A DNA stretch of 64,000 bases from Rhodococcus sp. 4CII. Its GTDB lineage: Bacteria; Actinomycetota; Actinomycetes; Mycobacteriales; Mycobacteriaceae. Of the stretch, positions 34,950 to 44,196 are shown one piece after another; within the stretch, counting starts at the first letter, position 1, and each line of letters opens with the position of its first letter. Below the pieces are notes generated by a model. The model saw only the letters and a list, made by a program, of their open reading frames with translations. It did not search any database and was not told where the DNA came from. Made by a program: the position numbers and the translations under genes. The DNA is taken from positions 5,932,001 through 5,996,000 of the forward strand of contig NZ_JACCFE010000002.1 of assembly GCF_014256275.1 (NCBI RefSeq), in the 5' to 3' direction.

Positions 34950-35818
34950 CCACCATCATCGTCATCCTGTGCGTCGTCATCACCCTCCTCGCAGTCGTCG
35001 CGAGCAGCTCGATCCGGGTGCTCCGCGAGTACGAGCGGGCCGTCGTGTTCCGGCTCGGCCGGCTGGTCGACCTGAAGGGCCCGGGGCTCGTGCTGCTGAT
35101 CCCGGCGATCGACCGGATGGAACGTGTCAGCCTGCGGACAGTCACCCTCAAGATCCCCGTCCAGGAAGTGATCACCCACGACAACGTGCCGGCCAAGGTC
35201 ACGGCCGTCGCGTACTTCCGGGTGGTCGACGCCGACAAGGCGATCGTCGAGGTCGAGGACTTCCTCGCCGCCACCCTGCAGATCGCCCAGACGACGTTGC
35301 GATCGATCCTCGGCAAGGCCGATCTCGACTCCCTCCTCGGCGAGCGGGAACGCCTCAACGAAGACCTGCAGAAGGTGATCGATCAGCAGACCGAGCCGTG
35401 GGGCGTCAAGGTCACCACCGTCGAGATCAAGGACGTCGAGATCCCCGCCAACATGCAGCGGGCCATCGCCCGGCAGGCCGAGGCCGAACGCGAGCGCCGC
35501 GCCAAGATCATCAACGCCGAAGCCGAGTTCCAGGCCTCCGCCAAACTCGTCGAGGCCGCGGACGTCATCAGCCGCAACCCCACCACCCTGCAGCTGCGCT
35601 ACCTGCAGACCCTGAGCGCGATGGGTGGCGAGAACAACTCGACCGTCGTCTTCCCGATGCCGCTCGACCTGGTCCGGCCGTTCCTCACCGCGGCGAAGGA
35701 CGCGGCAGCGACGGACGATGGCGACGAGCGCGCCCGGTTCGAGGCGCAGGCCAATCTCGCTGCGATGATCCCGCCCGCCGGTGCGGAGTCGCGCACACCG
35801 CACCACGCCCGGAACTGA
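34946..35818 (+). CDS. Slipin (SPFH/Band 7, stomatin-like)
   Basis: The 290-aa protein has an N-terminal membrane anchor (TTIIVILCVVITLLAVVASS) and a full SPFH domain: REYERAVVFRLGRLVDLKGPG, IPVQEVITHDNVPAKV, ATLQIAQTTLRSILGKADLD and WGVKVTTVEIKDVEIP. The C-terminal coiled coil RAIARQAEAERERRAKIINA follows (about 170-190). It forms membrane oligomers and works with the NfeD protein encoded immediately upstream with a 4-bp overlap. Confidence 0.95.
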   Translation: MTTIIVILCVVITLLAVVASSSIRVLREYERAVVFRLGRLVDLKGPGLVLLIPAIDRMERVSLRTVTLKIPVQEVITHDNVPAKVTAVAYFRVVDADKAIVEVEDFLAATLQIAQTTLRSILGKADLDSLLGERERLNEDLQKVIDQQTEPWGVKVTTVEIKDVEIPANMQRAIARQAEAERERRAKIINAEAEFQASAKLVEAADVISRNPTTLQLRYLQTLSAMGGENNSTVVFPMPLDLVRPFLTAAKDAAATDDGDERARFEAQANLAAMIPPAGAESRTPHHARN

Positions 35819-35952
35819 CGTATCTCAACGTTCACCGGCCGGCCACCGCACGTGCCCCGGCAGGTGACCGGAATGCGCTTGGCTAGGGTGGACGCACAGT
35901 GGCGTCCACCCGGGCACCTGCCCCAGTCGGGGCGAGCGGAAGCGAGAGACCG

Positions 35953-36909
35953 ATGAGCGGCACACCGGCAGCCGACATACGGACGGCCGAGTATCCGCGA
36001 CCGTCACACGTCGTGCTCCACCTCAGCGACACCCACCTGGTCGACGACGACCTGCTGTACGGGGCCGTCGACAGCGAGGCCACCCTCCGGCAGATCGTCG
36101 CCGACATCGAGGCATCGCACGCCCGCCCGGACGCGCTGGTGTTCACCGGCGACCTCACCGACCGCGGTCAGCCGGGCGCCTACGAGAAGCTGCGAGAAAT
36201 CGTCGAACCGGTAGCCGCGACCCTCGGTGCGCGGGTGATCTGGGCGATGGGCAACCACGACGACCGCGGCCACTTCCGCGCCGAACTGCTCGGGCAGGAA
36301 CCGACGTACGAGCCGATCGACCACGTCCACGACGTCGACGGGCTGCGCATCATCACCCTCGACACGACCGTCCCCGGGCACCACCACGGCGAGATCTCCG
36401 AGAGCCAATTGATCTGGCTGGCACAGCAGCTCGCGATCCCGGCGCCCCACGGTTCCATCCTTGCGCTGCACCATCCGCCGGTGCCGTGCGTCCTCGACCT
36501 GGCGGTGCTGGTGGAACTGCGCGACCAGCCGCGCCTCGCCGACGTGCTTCGCGGCAGCGACGTCCGGTCGATCCTCGCGGGCCATCTGCACTACTCGACG
36601 ACGGCGACGTTCGCGGGCATCCCCGTCTCCGTCGCGTCGGCCACCTGCTACACCCAGGACCTCAACGTCCCGGCCGGGGCGCTGCGCGGACGCGACGGCG
36701 CCCAGGGCTACAACCTCGTGCACGTGTACCCGCAGACGGTCGTGCACTCGGTGGTCCCGATCGGCAGCTACGACACAGTCGGCGAATACGTCACCGCCGA
36801 GGAAACCGAGCGTCGGCTCGCGGCCGAGGGCGTGCGGATTTCGGACGGCGAGGTTGCTGTCGCACCGGCCGGCTCTGATCAACTCGTGCGCGGAAACTTT
36901 TCTCTGTAG
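35953..36909 (+). CDS. Metallophosphoesterase, cyclic-nucleotide phosphodiesterase type (CpdA/Rv0805-like)
   Basis: ATG 35953 gives 318 aa; the GTG at 35899 is less likely. The five metal-binding blocks are present: LHLSDTHLVDDDLLYG, VFTGDLTDRGQPGAY, MGNHDDRGHFR, LALHHPPVP and ILAGHLHYSTTATF, with a C-terminal extension. This matches the class III cyclic-nucleotide phosphodiesterases represented by mycobacterial Rv0805; related enzymes also hydrolyse other phosphodiesters. The last 31 bp overlap the convergent helix-turn-helix gene. Confidence 0.88.
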   Translation: MSGTPAADIRTAEYPRPSHVVLHLSDTHLVDDDLLYGAVDSEATLRQIVADIEASHARPDALVFTGDLTDRGQPGAYEKLREIVEPVAATLGARVIWAMGNHDDRGHFRAELLGQEPTYEPIDHVHDVDGLRIITLDTTVPGHHHGEISESQLIWLAQQLAIPAPHGSILALHHPPVPCVLDLAVLVELRDQPRLADVLRGSDVRSILAGHLHYSTTATFAGIPVSVASATCYTQDLNVPAGALRGRDGAQGYNLVHVYPQTVVHSVVPIGSYDTVGEYVTAEETERRLAAEGVRISDGEVAVAPAGSDQLVRGNFSL

Positions 36910-37232
36910 GCCATGACGTCGGAGAGCCGGAAGCGGCGGTGGGTGCCGCGCATCTCGATCGGCAGTGCGTTCGAATCGGCGAGCCTGCGCACATAGGTGT
37001 CGGAGACGCCGAGGATCTCCGCGGCCTGCGATGTCGTGAGCAGGTCCGCGACCGCGCCGAGGGCCACGCTCTGACCGTCGGCGAGGAGCGTGAGCAGTTC
37101 GACGACCGCGTCGCGCGCGGGGTCGGGTAGCACCATCCCGTCGAGGGTGACGAGCGGCGACCCGTCGAGGACGGCCGCGAGCTCGGCCGCAACTTTCGAG
37201 TCGAGCGCGGAAACGATGTGGTCGATGCTCAT
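36879..37232 (-). CDS. Excisionase-type helix-turn-helix protein
   Basis: ATG 37232 gives 117 aa; the open frame extends far upstream without family sequence. The C-terminal half is a MerR/excisionase-like winged helix: LLTTSQAAEILGVSDTYVRRL and HRRFRLSDVMAYRE. The N-terminal half (SKVAAELAAVLDGSPLVTLD, PARDAVVELLTLLADG) resembles the antitoxin-like regulators common in actinobacteria. No toxin gene is beside it. It probably regulates its own promoter near ppk2. Confidence 0.82.
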   Translation of the reverse strand: MSIDHIVSALDSKVAAELAAVLDGSPLVTLDGMVLPDPARDAVVELLTLLADGQSVALGAVADLLTTSQAAEILGVSDTYVRRLADSNALPIEMRGTHRRFRLSDVMAYREKFPRTS

Positions 37233-37289
37233 GCAGTCCACGATCTCATGGGCCTGCCGGGCGGCGCCGTGGAGCGGTAGCCTTTTCAG

Positions 37290-38234
37290 ATGGACGAGTT
37301 GCGCGATCCCACAGCCTTCGAACTCGCACCCGCCGACCAGATCGACGTGACACCGGAGATCGACGAGATCGGGGAGCTGCTGCGCAAGTCCGGCCGTAAA
37401 CACGCGGTGGACGACGAAGACGAGCCCTGGCGGCACGGCTACCCGTACGACAAGAAGATGACCCGCAGGCAGTACGAGAACCGCAAGCGAAAACTGCAGA
37501 TCGAACTCCTCAAATTCCAGGCCTGGGTGAAGGAGAACGGCGAGAAGGTGGTCATCATCTTCGAGGGCCGCGACGCCGCCGGCAAGGGTGGCGCCATCAA
37601 GCGGTTCACCGAACACCTCAACCCTCGTGGCGCGCGGGTGGTGGCGCTGGAGAAGCCCACCGAACGCGAACGCACCCAGTGGTACTTCCAGCGGTACGTG
37701 CAGCACCTGCCCGCGGGCGGGGAGATCGTGATGATGGACCGCTCCTGGTACAACCGGGCCGGCGTCGAACGCGTCATGGGCTACTGCACCCCCAACGAGT
37801 ACCTCGAGTTCACCCGGTCGGCGCCCGAGTTCGAGCGGATGCTCGTGCAATCGGGCATCCACATCGTGAAATTCTGGTTCTCGGTGGGCCGGGAGGAGCA
37901 GCACGCCCGGTTCGTCTCCCGCAGCACCGACCCCGTCAAGCAGTGGAAACTCTCACCCACCGACCTCGCGAGCCTCGACAAGTGGGACGCCTACACCGAG
38001 GCCAAAGAGGCCATGCTGTTCTACACCGACACACCGCACGCGCCGTGGACCGTCGTGAAATCGAACGACAAGAAACGCGCCCGCCTCGAAGCGATCCGCT
38101 GGATCCTCGACCGGTTCGACTACGCCGGCAAGGACAAACACGTGGTCGGCAAACCCGACTCGCTCCTCATCGGTTCTCCCGCAACGGTCTACGACGAGGG
38201 CGAGCGTCCCGCCGATGCGTTTCCCTCCATCTGA
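37290..38234 (+). CDS. ppk2: Polyphosphate kinase 2
   Basis: The 314-aa protein has the PPK2 core: RRQYENRKRKLQIELLKFQ, Walker A VVIIFEGRDAAGKGG (about 87-101), HLNPRGARVVALEKPTERE, Walker B region IVMMDRSWYNRAGVERVMGY and the lid with REEQHARFVSR. PPK2 transfers phosphate between polyphosphate and nucleoside diphosphates or monophosphates in the cytoplasm. Length and single domain fit class I. The stop is directly followed by the convergent Stealth gene. Confidence 0.95.
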   Translation: MDELRDPTAFELAPADQIDVTPEIDEIGELLRKSGRKHAVDDEDEPWRHGYPYDKKMTRRQYENRKRKLQIELLKFQAWVKENGEKVVIIFEGRDAAGKGGAIKRFTEHLNPRGARVVALEKPTERERTQWYFQRYVQHLPAGGEIVMMDRSWYNRAGVERVMGYCTPNEYLEFTRSAPEFERMLVQSGIHIVKFWFSVGREEQHARFVSRSTDPVKQWKLSPTDLASLDKWDAYTEAKEAMLFYTDTPHAPWTVVKSNDKKRARLEAIRWILDRFDYAGKDKHVVGKPDSLLIGSPATVYDEGERPADAFPSI

Positions 38235-39803
38235 TCAGACCCCGGTCTCCCACGGCGCCGGGATCGGGAAGTAGGTCTCCAGGAACTGTGTCACCTTCCG
38301 GGTCCGCAACTCCAGGTCGATTTCGGGTGCGCTGCCGTCGTTGAGGCAGAAGAAGTCCATCGACCGCTTCGCGAGCAGCGAATCCATGTCACGCAGCCCC
38401 GACTTCATGGTGGTGTCTACGTACTTCACCCGCGCCGCCGTCTGCACCACCGCGCGGCCACTCATCAGCGCGTAATAGTGGTACAGCGAGTTGGTCACCG
38501 AAATGTTGGAGCTGGCGCGGAAAGTGCTTGCGGCCGTGGCGGCGAACTCGTCGGGGAACTCCTTCTCCATCTCTTCCATCACGCTCTTGCGGAGCGGGGT
38601 GGCGGCGTGCTCGAGGTGACGGGTGGTCATCAGTCCGAAGCGGTCCTGCAGCAGCCGGCGGTTGACACGGGCCGCGTTCTCGAACCCGCTGCGCTCGTCG
38701 TCGTTGTGGCCCAACCCGATTCGCGTGGTCGCCTCGATGAACATGGTGATGCCGCCAGGGGAGAAGAACATCTGCGGGCCCACCGCGCGGCCGAAGAACA
38801 TGTCGTCGTTGGAATACAGGAAATGCTCCGCGAGACCGGGGATGTGGTGCAGCTGGCACTCCACGGCCTGCGAGTTGTGGGTGGGGAGCACCGACGGGTC
38901 GGCGAAGAATTCCTCGCTGGGCACAAACGTGACGCGGGGGTCGTCGGCGAGCCACGCCGGACGGTCGGAGTCGGTGGCCACGAAGATGCGGCGGATCCAC
39001 GGCGCATACATGTGCACCGAGCGCAGCGCATACTTCAGTTCGTCGATCTGCCGGTACCGGGCGGCGGAATCGTCACCCTCCCCGACCACGTAGTTCTGCA
39101 TCCGCTTCGCGCGCTGCGCCTGGAACTCCGCCGAAGACCCATCCACCCAGGAGAACACCAGGTCGACATCGAAATTGATGTCCGACGCGTGGTCGGCGAA
39201 CATGTTCTCGATGGTCGGCCACACCCGGCCGAACCGCTCGACGGTGCCGCGGACCGCCTCCTCCGAGCGCACCACGCGGCGGGTCAGCGAATTCTCCATC
39301 GGCAGCACGATCTCGTCGTCGCTGATCGACCACAACTCGATCTGCACCCCCGTCGACGCTCCGTAACTCAGACCGCTCGCCACGTGCACGCGCGGCCGGA
39401 ACAACCGGAAGATGCGGGCTTTCGACGTCGCCGACAGGGTGCCGTCGGAAATCAGGACCGCCGGCCCCTTGGCGTCGACGGTCTTGGAGTAGAACGGACG
39501 GTCCTCGCACGCGGCGACGAGCGCGGCCCGCAACGCCTTGCGCTGCGCCCAGTTGATCGCGATCACCGGGCGTTCGTCGTTGCCCCGCACCAGCAGGTAC
39601 TCGATGCCCGCGCGGTCGAGGACGTCGCGGACGAACAACAGGTCCTCGACCATCGCCTCGTGCGGCGTGGTGTGCGTGATCGACAGGGCGAACCGGCCCT
39701 TGAACCGGACCACGTCGGGGCGGTCCCGCAACCGCGACGACGCGGCGGCGGAGGCGTGCGCGACGGTCTCGGCGGTCTCCTGCTCCGGAGGAACCAGGTA
39801 CAC
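38235..39803 (-). CDS. Stealth-family sugar phosphotransferase
   Basis: The 522-aa protein carries Stealth conserved regions: CR1 VDLVFSWVDGSS, CR2 DELKYALRSVHMYAPWIRRI with FVATDSDRPAWL, CR3 HNSQAVECQLHHIPGLAEHF and SNDDMFFGR, and CR4 near the C-terminus. The family makes hexose-1-phosphate-linked capsule or surface glycans and includes N-acetylglucosamine phosphotransferases. GTG 39803 has no ribosome site; GGAAAGG lies six bases before an in-frame ATT at 39830, so the true start may be nine codons upstream. It converges with ppk2 with no gap. Confidence 0.9.
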   Translation of the reverse strand: MYLVPPEQETAETVAHASAAASSRLRDRPDVVRFKGRFALSITHTTPHEAMVEDLLFVRDVLDRAGIEYLLVRGNDERPVIAINWAQRKALRAALVAACEDRPFYSKTVDAKGPAVLISDGTLSATSKARIFRLFRPRVHVASGLSYGASTGVQIELWSISDDEIVLPMENSLTRRVVRSEEAVRGTVERFGRVWPTIENMFADHASDINFDVDLVFSWVDGSSAEFQAQRAKRMQNYVVGEGDDSAARYRQIDELKYALRSVHMYAPWIRRIFVATDSDRPAWLADDPRVTFVPSEEFFADPSVLPTHNSQAVECQLHHIPGLAEHFLYSNDDMFFGRAVGPQMFFSPGGITMFIEATTRIGLGHNDDERSGFENAARVNRRLLQDRFGLMTTRHLEHAATPLRKSVMEEMEKEFPDEFAATAASTFRASSNISVTNSLYHYYALMSGRAVVQTAARVKYVDTTMKSGLRDMDSLLAKRSMDFFCLNDGSAPEIDLELRTRKVTQFLETYFPIPAPWETGV

Positions 39804-39899
39804 GTCGTGCGGAGCAGAAGAATGAGTAATGTCGAGCCTTTCCGGTGACTGTCGCGAGTGCGAACACTGCCAGTGTAAGCCCCGGTTCGGGGGCGGCCG

Positions 39900-40331
39900 T
39901 CAGTCGAGGACCGTGAAGAACGAGTCGCCGTCCTCGGCCACCCCGTCGATTTGACCGCGGTCGGTGCGCGAGTCCTCCACGATGACGCCCTCGACCACGT
40001 TCGCGTGCTTGGTGCCGAACACCGGGATGTCGATGTCCTCGTCGTCGAGGACCCGGTCCACGTCCTCGGTCAGCTCGTCGTCGGGCAGATCCGCCAACGA
40101 CACCTCGCTCTGCTCCTCGAGCGGGGTGTCGGGCTCCTCCTCGGACAACTTCTCGTCGAGCGACTCACCCTCGCGCTCCTCGCGCGCCGTGGTACCGAAT
40201 TTGTCGGCCTCACTCCAGCCGTCGGGCGGATCGACGACGTCATCGCCGTCGTTGTTCCGCACGTCGTCGGAGTCCAGGCTCTCGCTGGGGCTCAGCGTGT
40301 CACCGGGCCCGTCTTCGATACTCATACGCAT
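39900..40331 (-). CDS. DUF5709-like acidic protein
   Basis: About 143 aa from ATG 40331. The protein is very acidic and largely disordered. DVVDPPDGWSEADKFGTTAREE and EREGESLDEKLSEEEPD (about 31-68) are the DUF5709 signature; VFGTKHANVVEGVIVEDS lies near the C-terminus. There is no membrane segment. The function is unknown. It is restricted to actinobacteria as far as I know. Confidence 0.8.
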   Translation of the reverse strand: MRMSIEDGPGDTLSPSESLDSDDVRNNDGDDVVDPPDGWSEADKFGTTAREEREGESLDEKLSEEEPDTPLEEQSEVSLADLPDDELTEDVDRVLDDEDIDIPVFGTKHANVVEGVIVEDSRTDRGQIDGVAEDGDSFFTVLD

Positions 40332-40375
40332 CAAATGCCCAGATCACGCGTGATTGAAACTTCGATCGATCGAGG

Positions 40376-40792
40376 TCAGGCCACGACCGGAGCACTCCGC
40401 AACGACTCGAGCGCGGCGATCTGCGCCGGCGACCACGGCGCCGAGTTCACCCGGCTCGAATCGAGCTGGACGAGGGTGGCGGTCAGCTCCGCGGCCTGCA
40501 CACCGTCCTGCTCGATGGTGATGAGCAGGGTCAGCGAGGTGCTGCCGATTCGATCCAGGGTGACGACGATGTCCGCGTCGCCGGTGAACAGTTCGCGGCC
40601 GAAGTTGCTGACGACGTTCACCACGGCGGTCTGCGTGACCGGGTCGAGCAGGTCGCCGCAGACCTCCACGAGGGCCCGGGTCCACGCCGCGGCCGCCGCT
40701 TCGTGCGCGCAGTAGAACGGCACGTGGCGGCTCACGGACGCCGGCGCGTCCGGGCGGGGATTGTTCCGCAGGGGGAGCGTGTAACGAGGCAT
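40376..40792 (-). CDS. Hotdog-fold thioesterase-like protein
   Basis: The 138-aa protein has HVPFYCAHEAAAAAWTRALVE, ELFTGDADIVVTLDRIGSTS and a strand-rich TLLITIEQDGVQAAELTATL, followed by SPAQIAALESL. This is the layout of actinobacterial 4HBT-type acyl-CoA thioesterases, where the Asp after FTGD or the His near the N-terminus would be catalytic. The substrate is unknown. It lies between the DUF5709 gene and the SNF2 helicase on the same strand. Confidence 0.65.
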   Translation of the reverse strand: MPRYTLPLRNNPRPDAPASVSRHVPFYCAHEAAAAAWTRALVEVCGDLLDPVTQTAVVNVVSNFGRELFTGDADIVVTLDRIGSTSLTLLITIEQDGVQAAELTATLVQLDSSRVNSAPWSPAQIAALESLRSAPVVA

Positions 40793-40835
40793 GAATCGGA
40801 CATTACCCAGGGCCGACGGCCCCCGCGCCGGGGGA

Positions 40836-43800
40836 CTACTCGAACAGGCTGCGGAGGTCGTCGGCGTCGAGGGTGGTACTGAGCAGGGTGTCAGCGTCCA
40901 TCACGCTCGCGAACAGCGCCGACTTCTTCGCCTTCAGCGCCATCACCTTGTCTTCGATCGTGTCCTTCGCGATCAGCCGATACACCATGACGTTGCGGGT
41001 CTGCCCGATGCGATGCGCCCGGTCGACGGCCTGGGCCTCGGTGGCCGGGTTCCACCACGGGTCGAGGATGAAGCAGTAATCGGCCTCGGTGAGGTTCAGC
41101 CCGAAGCCGCCGGCCTTGAGACTGATCAGGAAGACCGGGGCGTCGCCCTCCTTGAAGCCGCGGAGCACGTCGCCGCGGCGCCGGGTGCTGCCGTCGAGGT
41201 AGGCGTGCGCGATGCCGGCGTCGTCGAGGCGGTCGCGGACCTTCCCGAGGAAGCCGGTGAACTGGCTGAACACCAGCGCCCGGTGGCCACCGGCGACGAC
41301 GTCGGCGAGCTGCTCGAGCAGGGCGTCGACCTTGGCGGACGGGACGTCGCGGTACTCGTCGTCGACCAGCTCGGCGTCGAGGCTCAGCTGCCGCAGCAGG
41401 GTGAGCGACTGCAGGATCGTGAAACGGTTCTTGTCGACGTCGGCGAGCAGGCCGAGGATCTTCTGCCGCTCACGCTGCAGGTGGGTGTCGTAGACCTTGC
41501 GGTGCTTGGGGTGCAGTTCGACGTCGAGTACCTGCTCCTGCTTGGCCGGAAGATCCTTCACCACTTGCTCTTTGGTGCGGCGCAGCATCAGCGGTTTCAC
41601 GCGACGCCGCAGCTGCGCGAGCAGTTCGGCGTCGCCCTGCTGCTCGATCGGCCTGCGGTAGTAGTCGGTGAACCGAGCGGGATTCGGGAACAGTCCCGGG
41701 GCGGTGATCGACAGCAGCGACCACAGCTCCATCAGGTTGTTCTCCATCGGCGTGCCGGTGATCGCCAACTTGAACGGCGTCTCGAGCCGGCGAACGCACT
41801 GGTAGATCTTCGACTGATGGTTCTTGGTGAACTGCGCCTCGTCGAGGATCAACCCCGACCACGTGCACGCCGCATACCCCTCGAACTCGAGGCGGAACAG
41901 GGTGTACGACGTGACTACGACGTCTGCGCCCTGAACCAGTTCGTCGAGCGGAACCTTGCGGCGTTTGAGGGTGTCCGCGATCGCGACGACATTCGCGCCC
42001 GGGGCGAAGCGGGTGGATTCGGATTCCCAGTTCGACACGACACTGGTGGGGGCAACGATGAGGAACGGCGGCGCGGCCGGATTCGACTGCCGCGCATGGC
42101 AGATCAGTGCCAGCGCCTGCAGCGTCTTGCCGAGCCCCATGTCGTCGGCGAGGATGCCGCCGAGCCCGTGCTCCCACAGGAAGGCCAGCCAGCGGAACCC
42201 CTCCAGCTGGTACGGGCGCAGCTGGGCGTCGAGCGTGCCCGGGGCGTCGACGTGCCGGACGGTGCCCGGTGCCAGCAGGCCGTCCACCTGCTGCCGCCAC
42301 GACGTCGCCTGACGCTCGACGGTGCCGAGAGCCGCGAACTCGTCCCAGAGGCTCGCCTGGAACCGGCTGAGTCGCAGCGTCCCGTCGACCCGATCGTGCA
42401 GTGCCCGTGCCTCGTCGATCAGTTTCCGCAGCGTGTGGAGTTCGGGTTTGTCGAGGGAGAAGTAGGCGCCGTCGGGCAGCAGCAGGTCGGTCTTTCCCGC
42501 GGCCAGCGCGGAGAAGACCTGGTCGAACGGGACGTCCCGGCCCTCCACGGTGAGGGTGACGCCGAGGTCGAACCAGTCGGTGCCGCCCTCCGACGCCGTG
42601 ACGGACACGCCGATGGCCAGGGAGTCGCCGGCCTCCCGGTAGTCGGCCGGCTCGCCCACGACGTCGACGGACACGTCGGACTTGCCGCCGAGGAGGGGGA
42701 GGACCTCGGTGGTGAACCGCATCGTGTCGAGTCCGCGCAACGCCGTCGATTCCGGGCCGTCCGACCCCAATCCGTATCTGTCCCAAACGATGTCGAGTTC
42801 GTCGAGCAGTGCGCGTTCCCGGGCGCCGTCCCGGTAGTCGTCCCCGGACGTCCGGGCCGCGAGCGGCGTGCGGTGCTCGTCGTCCCCGACGGTGTAAAGC
42901 CATTCCCAGTCGACGGTGACCTCGTGGTCGGGCAGATACGACGCCCGCATCACCAGGGTGGGCTCGGAGATCGCGGGTGGGACGAACGAGCCGTCCGAGG
43001 AGATGACCGTGGCCAGGTTGCGCAGCTTCGGCAGGAAGTCCGTCAGAAAACGGGACTCCTCGGCGGCGGGAACCTCGATGGGCGTGCGGCGGCGCACCAG
43101 ATCCTGCAACGGGGCGGGCACGGGGGAGACGAGCCGTGCGAGGTGGATGCGCTCGTCCGCGTCGACGTAGAACAGTCCGTGAGCCCGGAGGCCGAGGAAG
43201 CCGACGGTGGCCGCGTGGACGGGTTCGCCGTCGACGCGGACCACCGGTCGCACGACGAGCGCGTCGGTGGCGCCGTCGCGGGTGGCGTCGAGGCAGACCT
43301 CCGCCGAGCGAACCGGGCCGAGTGCGCCGAGGCGCTTGGAGGAGTGGAGAAGCTCGACCCCTACCCGGGCCGCCTCGTCGAGCAGCGACCACAACTGGCG
43401 GCTGGGAAAGACGCCGAGGTCGAGGTCGGTGTGGTTCTGACGGCGATAGTTCAGGCCCCCGCCGGCCAGCAGATGGATCTCGTGCAGCACGCGGATCTGC
43501 TCGGCCGGATGCTGGAAGTGGCTGCCCAGCTTGTTCCACGCCAGCCCGCCGACGATCCAGCCCTTCGAACCCGGCTGGACGGGTCGTACCAGGAGTTGAG
43601 GTGCCAAGTCTCCGGACGACGCTTGCACCCGGAACTGGATGGCCAGCGGCGAACGCCGTCCGGAGTCGCCGAACGGATCGGCCGGGGCGAGCAGGGAGCT
43701 GAGCGAGCGTTCCCAGGTGGGGGCGACCACCGCCTGGGCCTCGGACCTCGCCTGTCGCATCGCGGTGATCAGCAAGGCGGCGACGTGCTTGCAGTTCATC

Positions 43801-44051
43801 GCGACCGGACACGTGCAGACTCCGTACCGGTAGAGGATGCGGCCGGGGACGGATACGACGAACGCCGAGGCGATGTACGGCTTCGGCGCGGTGCCCGCCA
43901 CCTCGCCCCACAACTCCTTCGCGTCCGGGTCCCACGCCATGTCCACGACCGCGTGCTCCCGGGCGTACTGCTCGCCGCGGGTGTAGGTGGTGGTGCCGAG
44001 GACCGACTTGATCGACGCCACGTCGATGTCACGGAATTCCCCAGGCAGCAT
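40836..44051 (-). CDS. SWIM-domain SNF2-family helicase
   Basis: ATG 44051 gives 1,071 aa; the frame is open well upstream but that part lacks family sequence. A SWIM zinc finger CTCPVAMNCKH lies near residue 80. The C-terminal half is a SNF2 ATPase: ILADDMGLGKTLQALALI (motif I), LILDEAQFTKNH (DEAQ, motif II), ITGTPMENNLMELWSLL (III), VFSQFTGFL (IV), LKAGGFGLNLTEADY and DRAHRIGQTRNVMVYRL (V-VI). This matches the widespread bacterial HepA-like SWIM-SNF2 proteins. It probably remodels protein-DNA or RNA-polymerase complexes; targets are unknown. Confidence 0.94.
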   Translation of the reverse strand: MLPGEFRDIDVASIKSVLGTTTYTRGEQYAREHAVVDMAWDPDAKELWGEVAGTAPKPYIASAFVVSVPGRILYRYGVCTCPVAMNCKHVAALLITAMRQARSEAQAVVAPTWERSLSSLLAPADPFGDSGRRSPLAIQFRVQASSGDLAPQLLVRPVQPGSKGWIVGGLAWNKLGSHFQHPAEQIRVLHEIHLLAGGGLNYRRQNHTDLDLGVFPSRQLWSLLDEAARVGVELLHSSKRLGALGPVRSAEVCLDATRDGATDALVVRPVVRVDGEPVHAATVGFLGLRAHGLFYVDADERIHLARLVSPVPAPLQDLVRRRTPIEVPAAEESRFLTDFLPKLRNLATVISSDGSFVPPAISEPTLVMRASYLPDHEVTVDWEWLYTVGDDEHRTPLAARTSGDDYRDGARERALLDELDIVWDRYGLGSDGPESTALRGLDTMRFTTEVLPLLGGKSDVSVDVVGEPADYREAGDSLAIGVSVTASEGGTDWFDLGVTLTVEGRDVPFDQVFSALAAGKTDLLLPDGAYFSLDKPELHTLRKLIDEARALHDRVDGTLRLSRFQASLWDEFAALGTVERQATSWRQQVDGLLAPGTVRHVDAPGTLDAQLRPYQLEGFRWLAFLWEHGLGGILADDMGLGKTLQALALICHARQSNPAAPPFLIVAPTSVVSNWESESTRFAPGANVVAIADTLKRRKVPLDELVQGADVVVTSYTLFRLEFEGYAACTWSGLILDEAQFTKNHQSKIYQCVRRLETPFKLAITGTPMENNLMELWSLLSITAPGLFPNPARFTDYYRRPIEQQGDAELLAQLRRRVKPLMLRRTKEQVVKDLPAKQEQVLDVELHPKHRKVYDTHLQRERQKILGLLADVDKNRFTILQSLTLLRQLSLDAELVDDEYRDVPSAKVDALLEQLADVVAGGHRALVFSQFTGFLGKVRDRLDDAGIAHAYLDGSTRRRGDVLRGFKEGDAPVFLISLKAGGFGLNLTEADYCFILDPWWNPATEAQAVDRAHRIGQTRNVMVYRLIAKDTIEDKVMALKAKKSALFASVMDADTLLSTTLDADDLRSLFE

Positions 44052-44196
44052 GGCCACAGGATAGTCAGTCGATCCGACACGGTTCGCCGCCCGATCGGGG
44101 TGCCGCGAACTCCACCCCAGGGTTCCTTGTTCCGCACCGCGCCCGATCGGAGACTTCGGTGGGTCGGGGGAAAGCCCAGAGATCGGAGAGAACACC

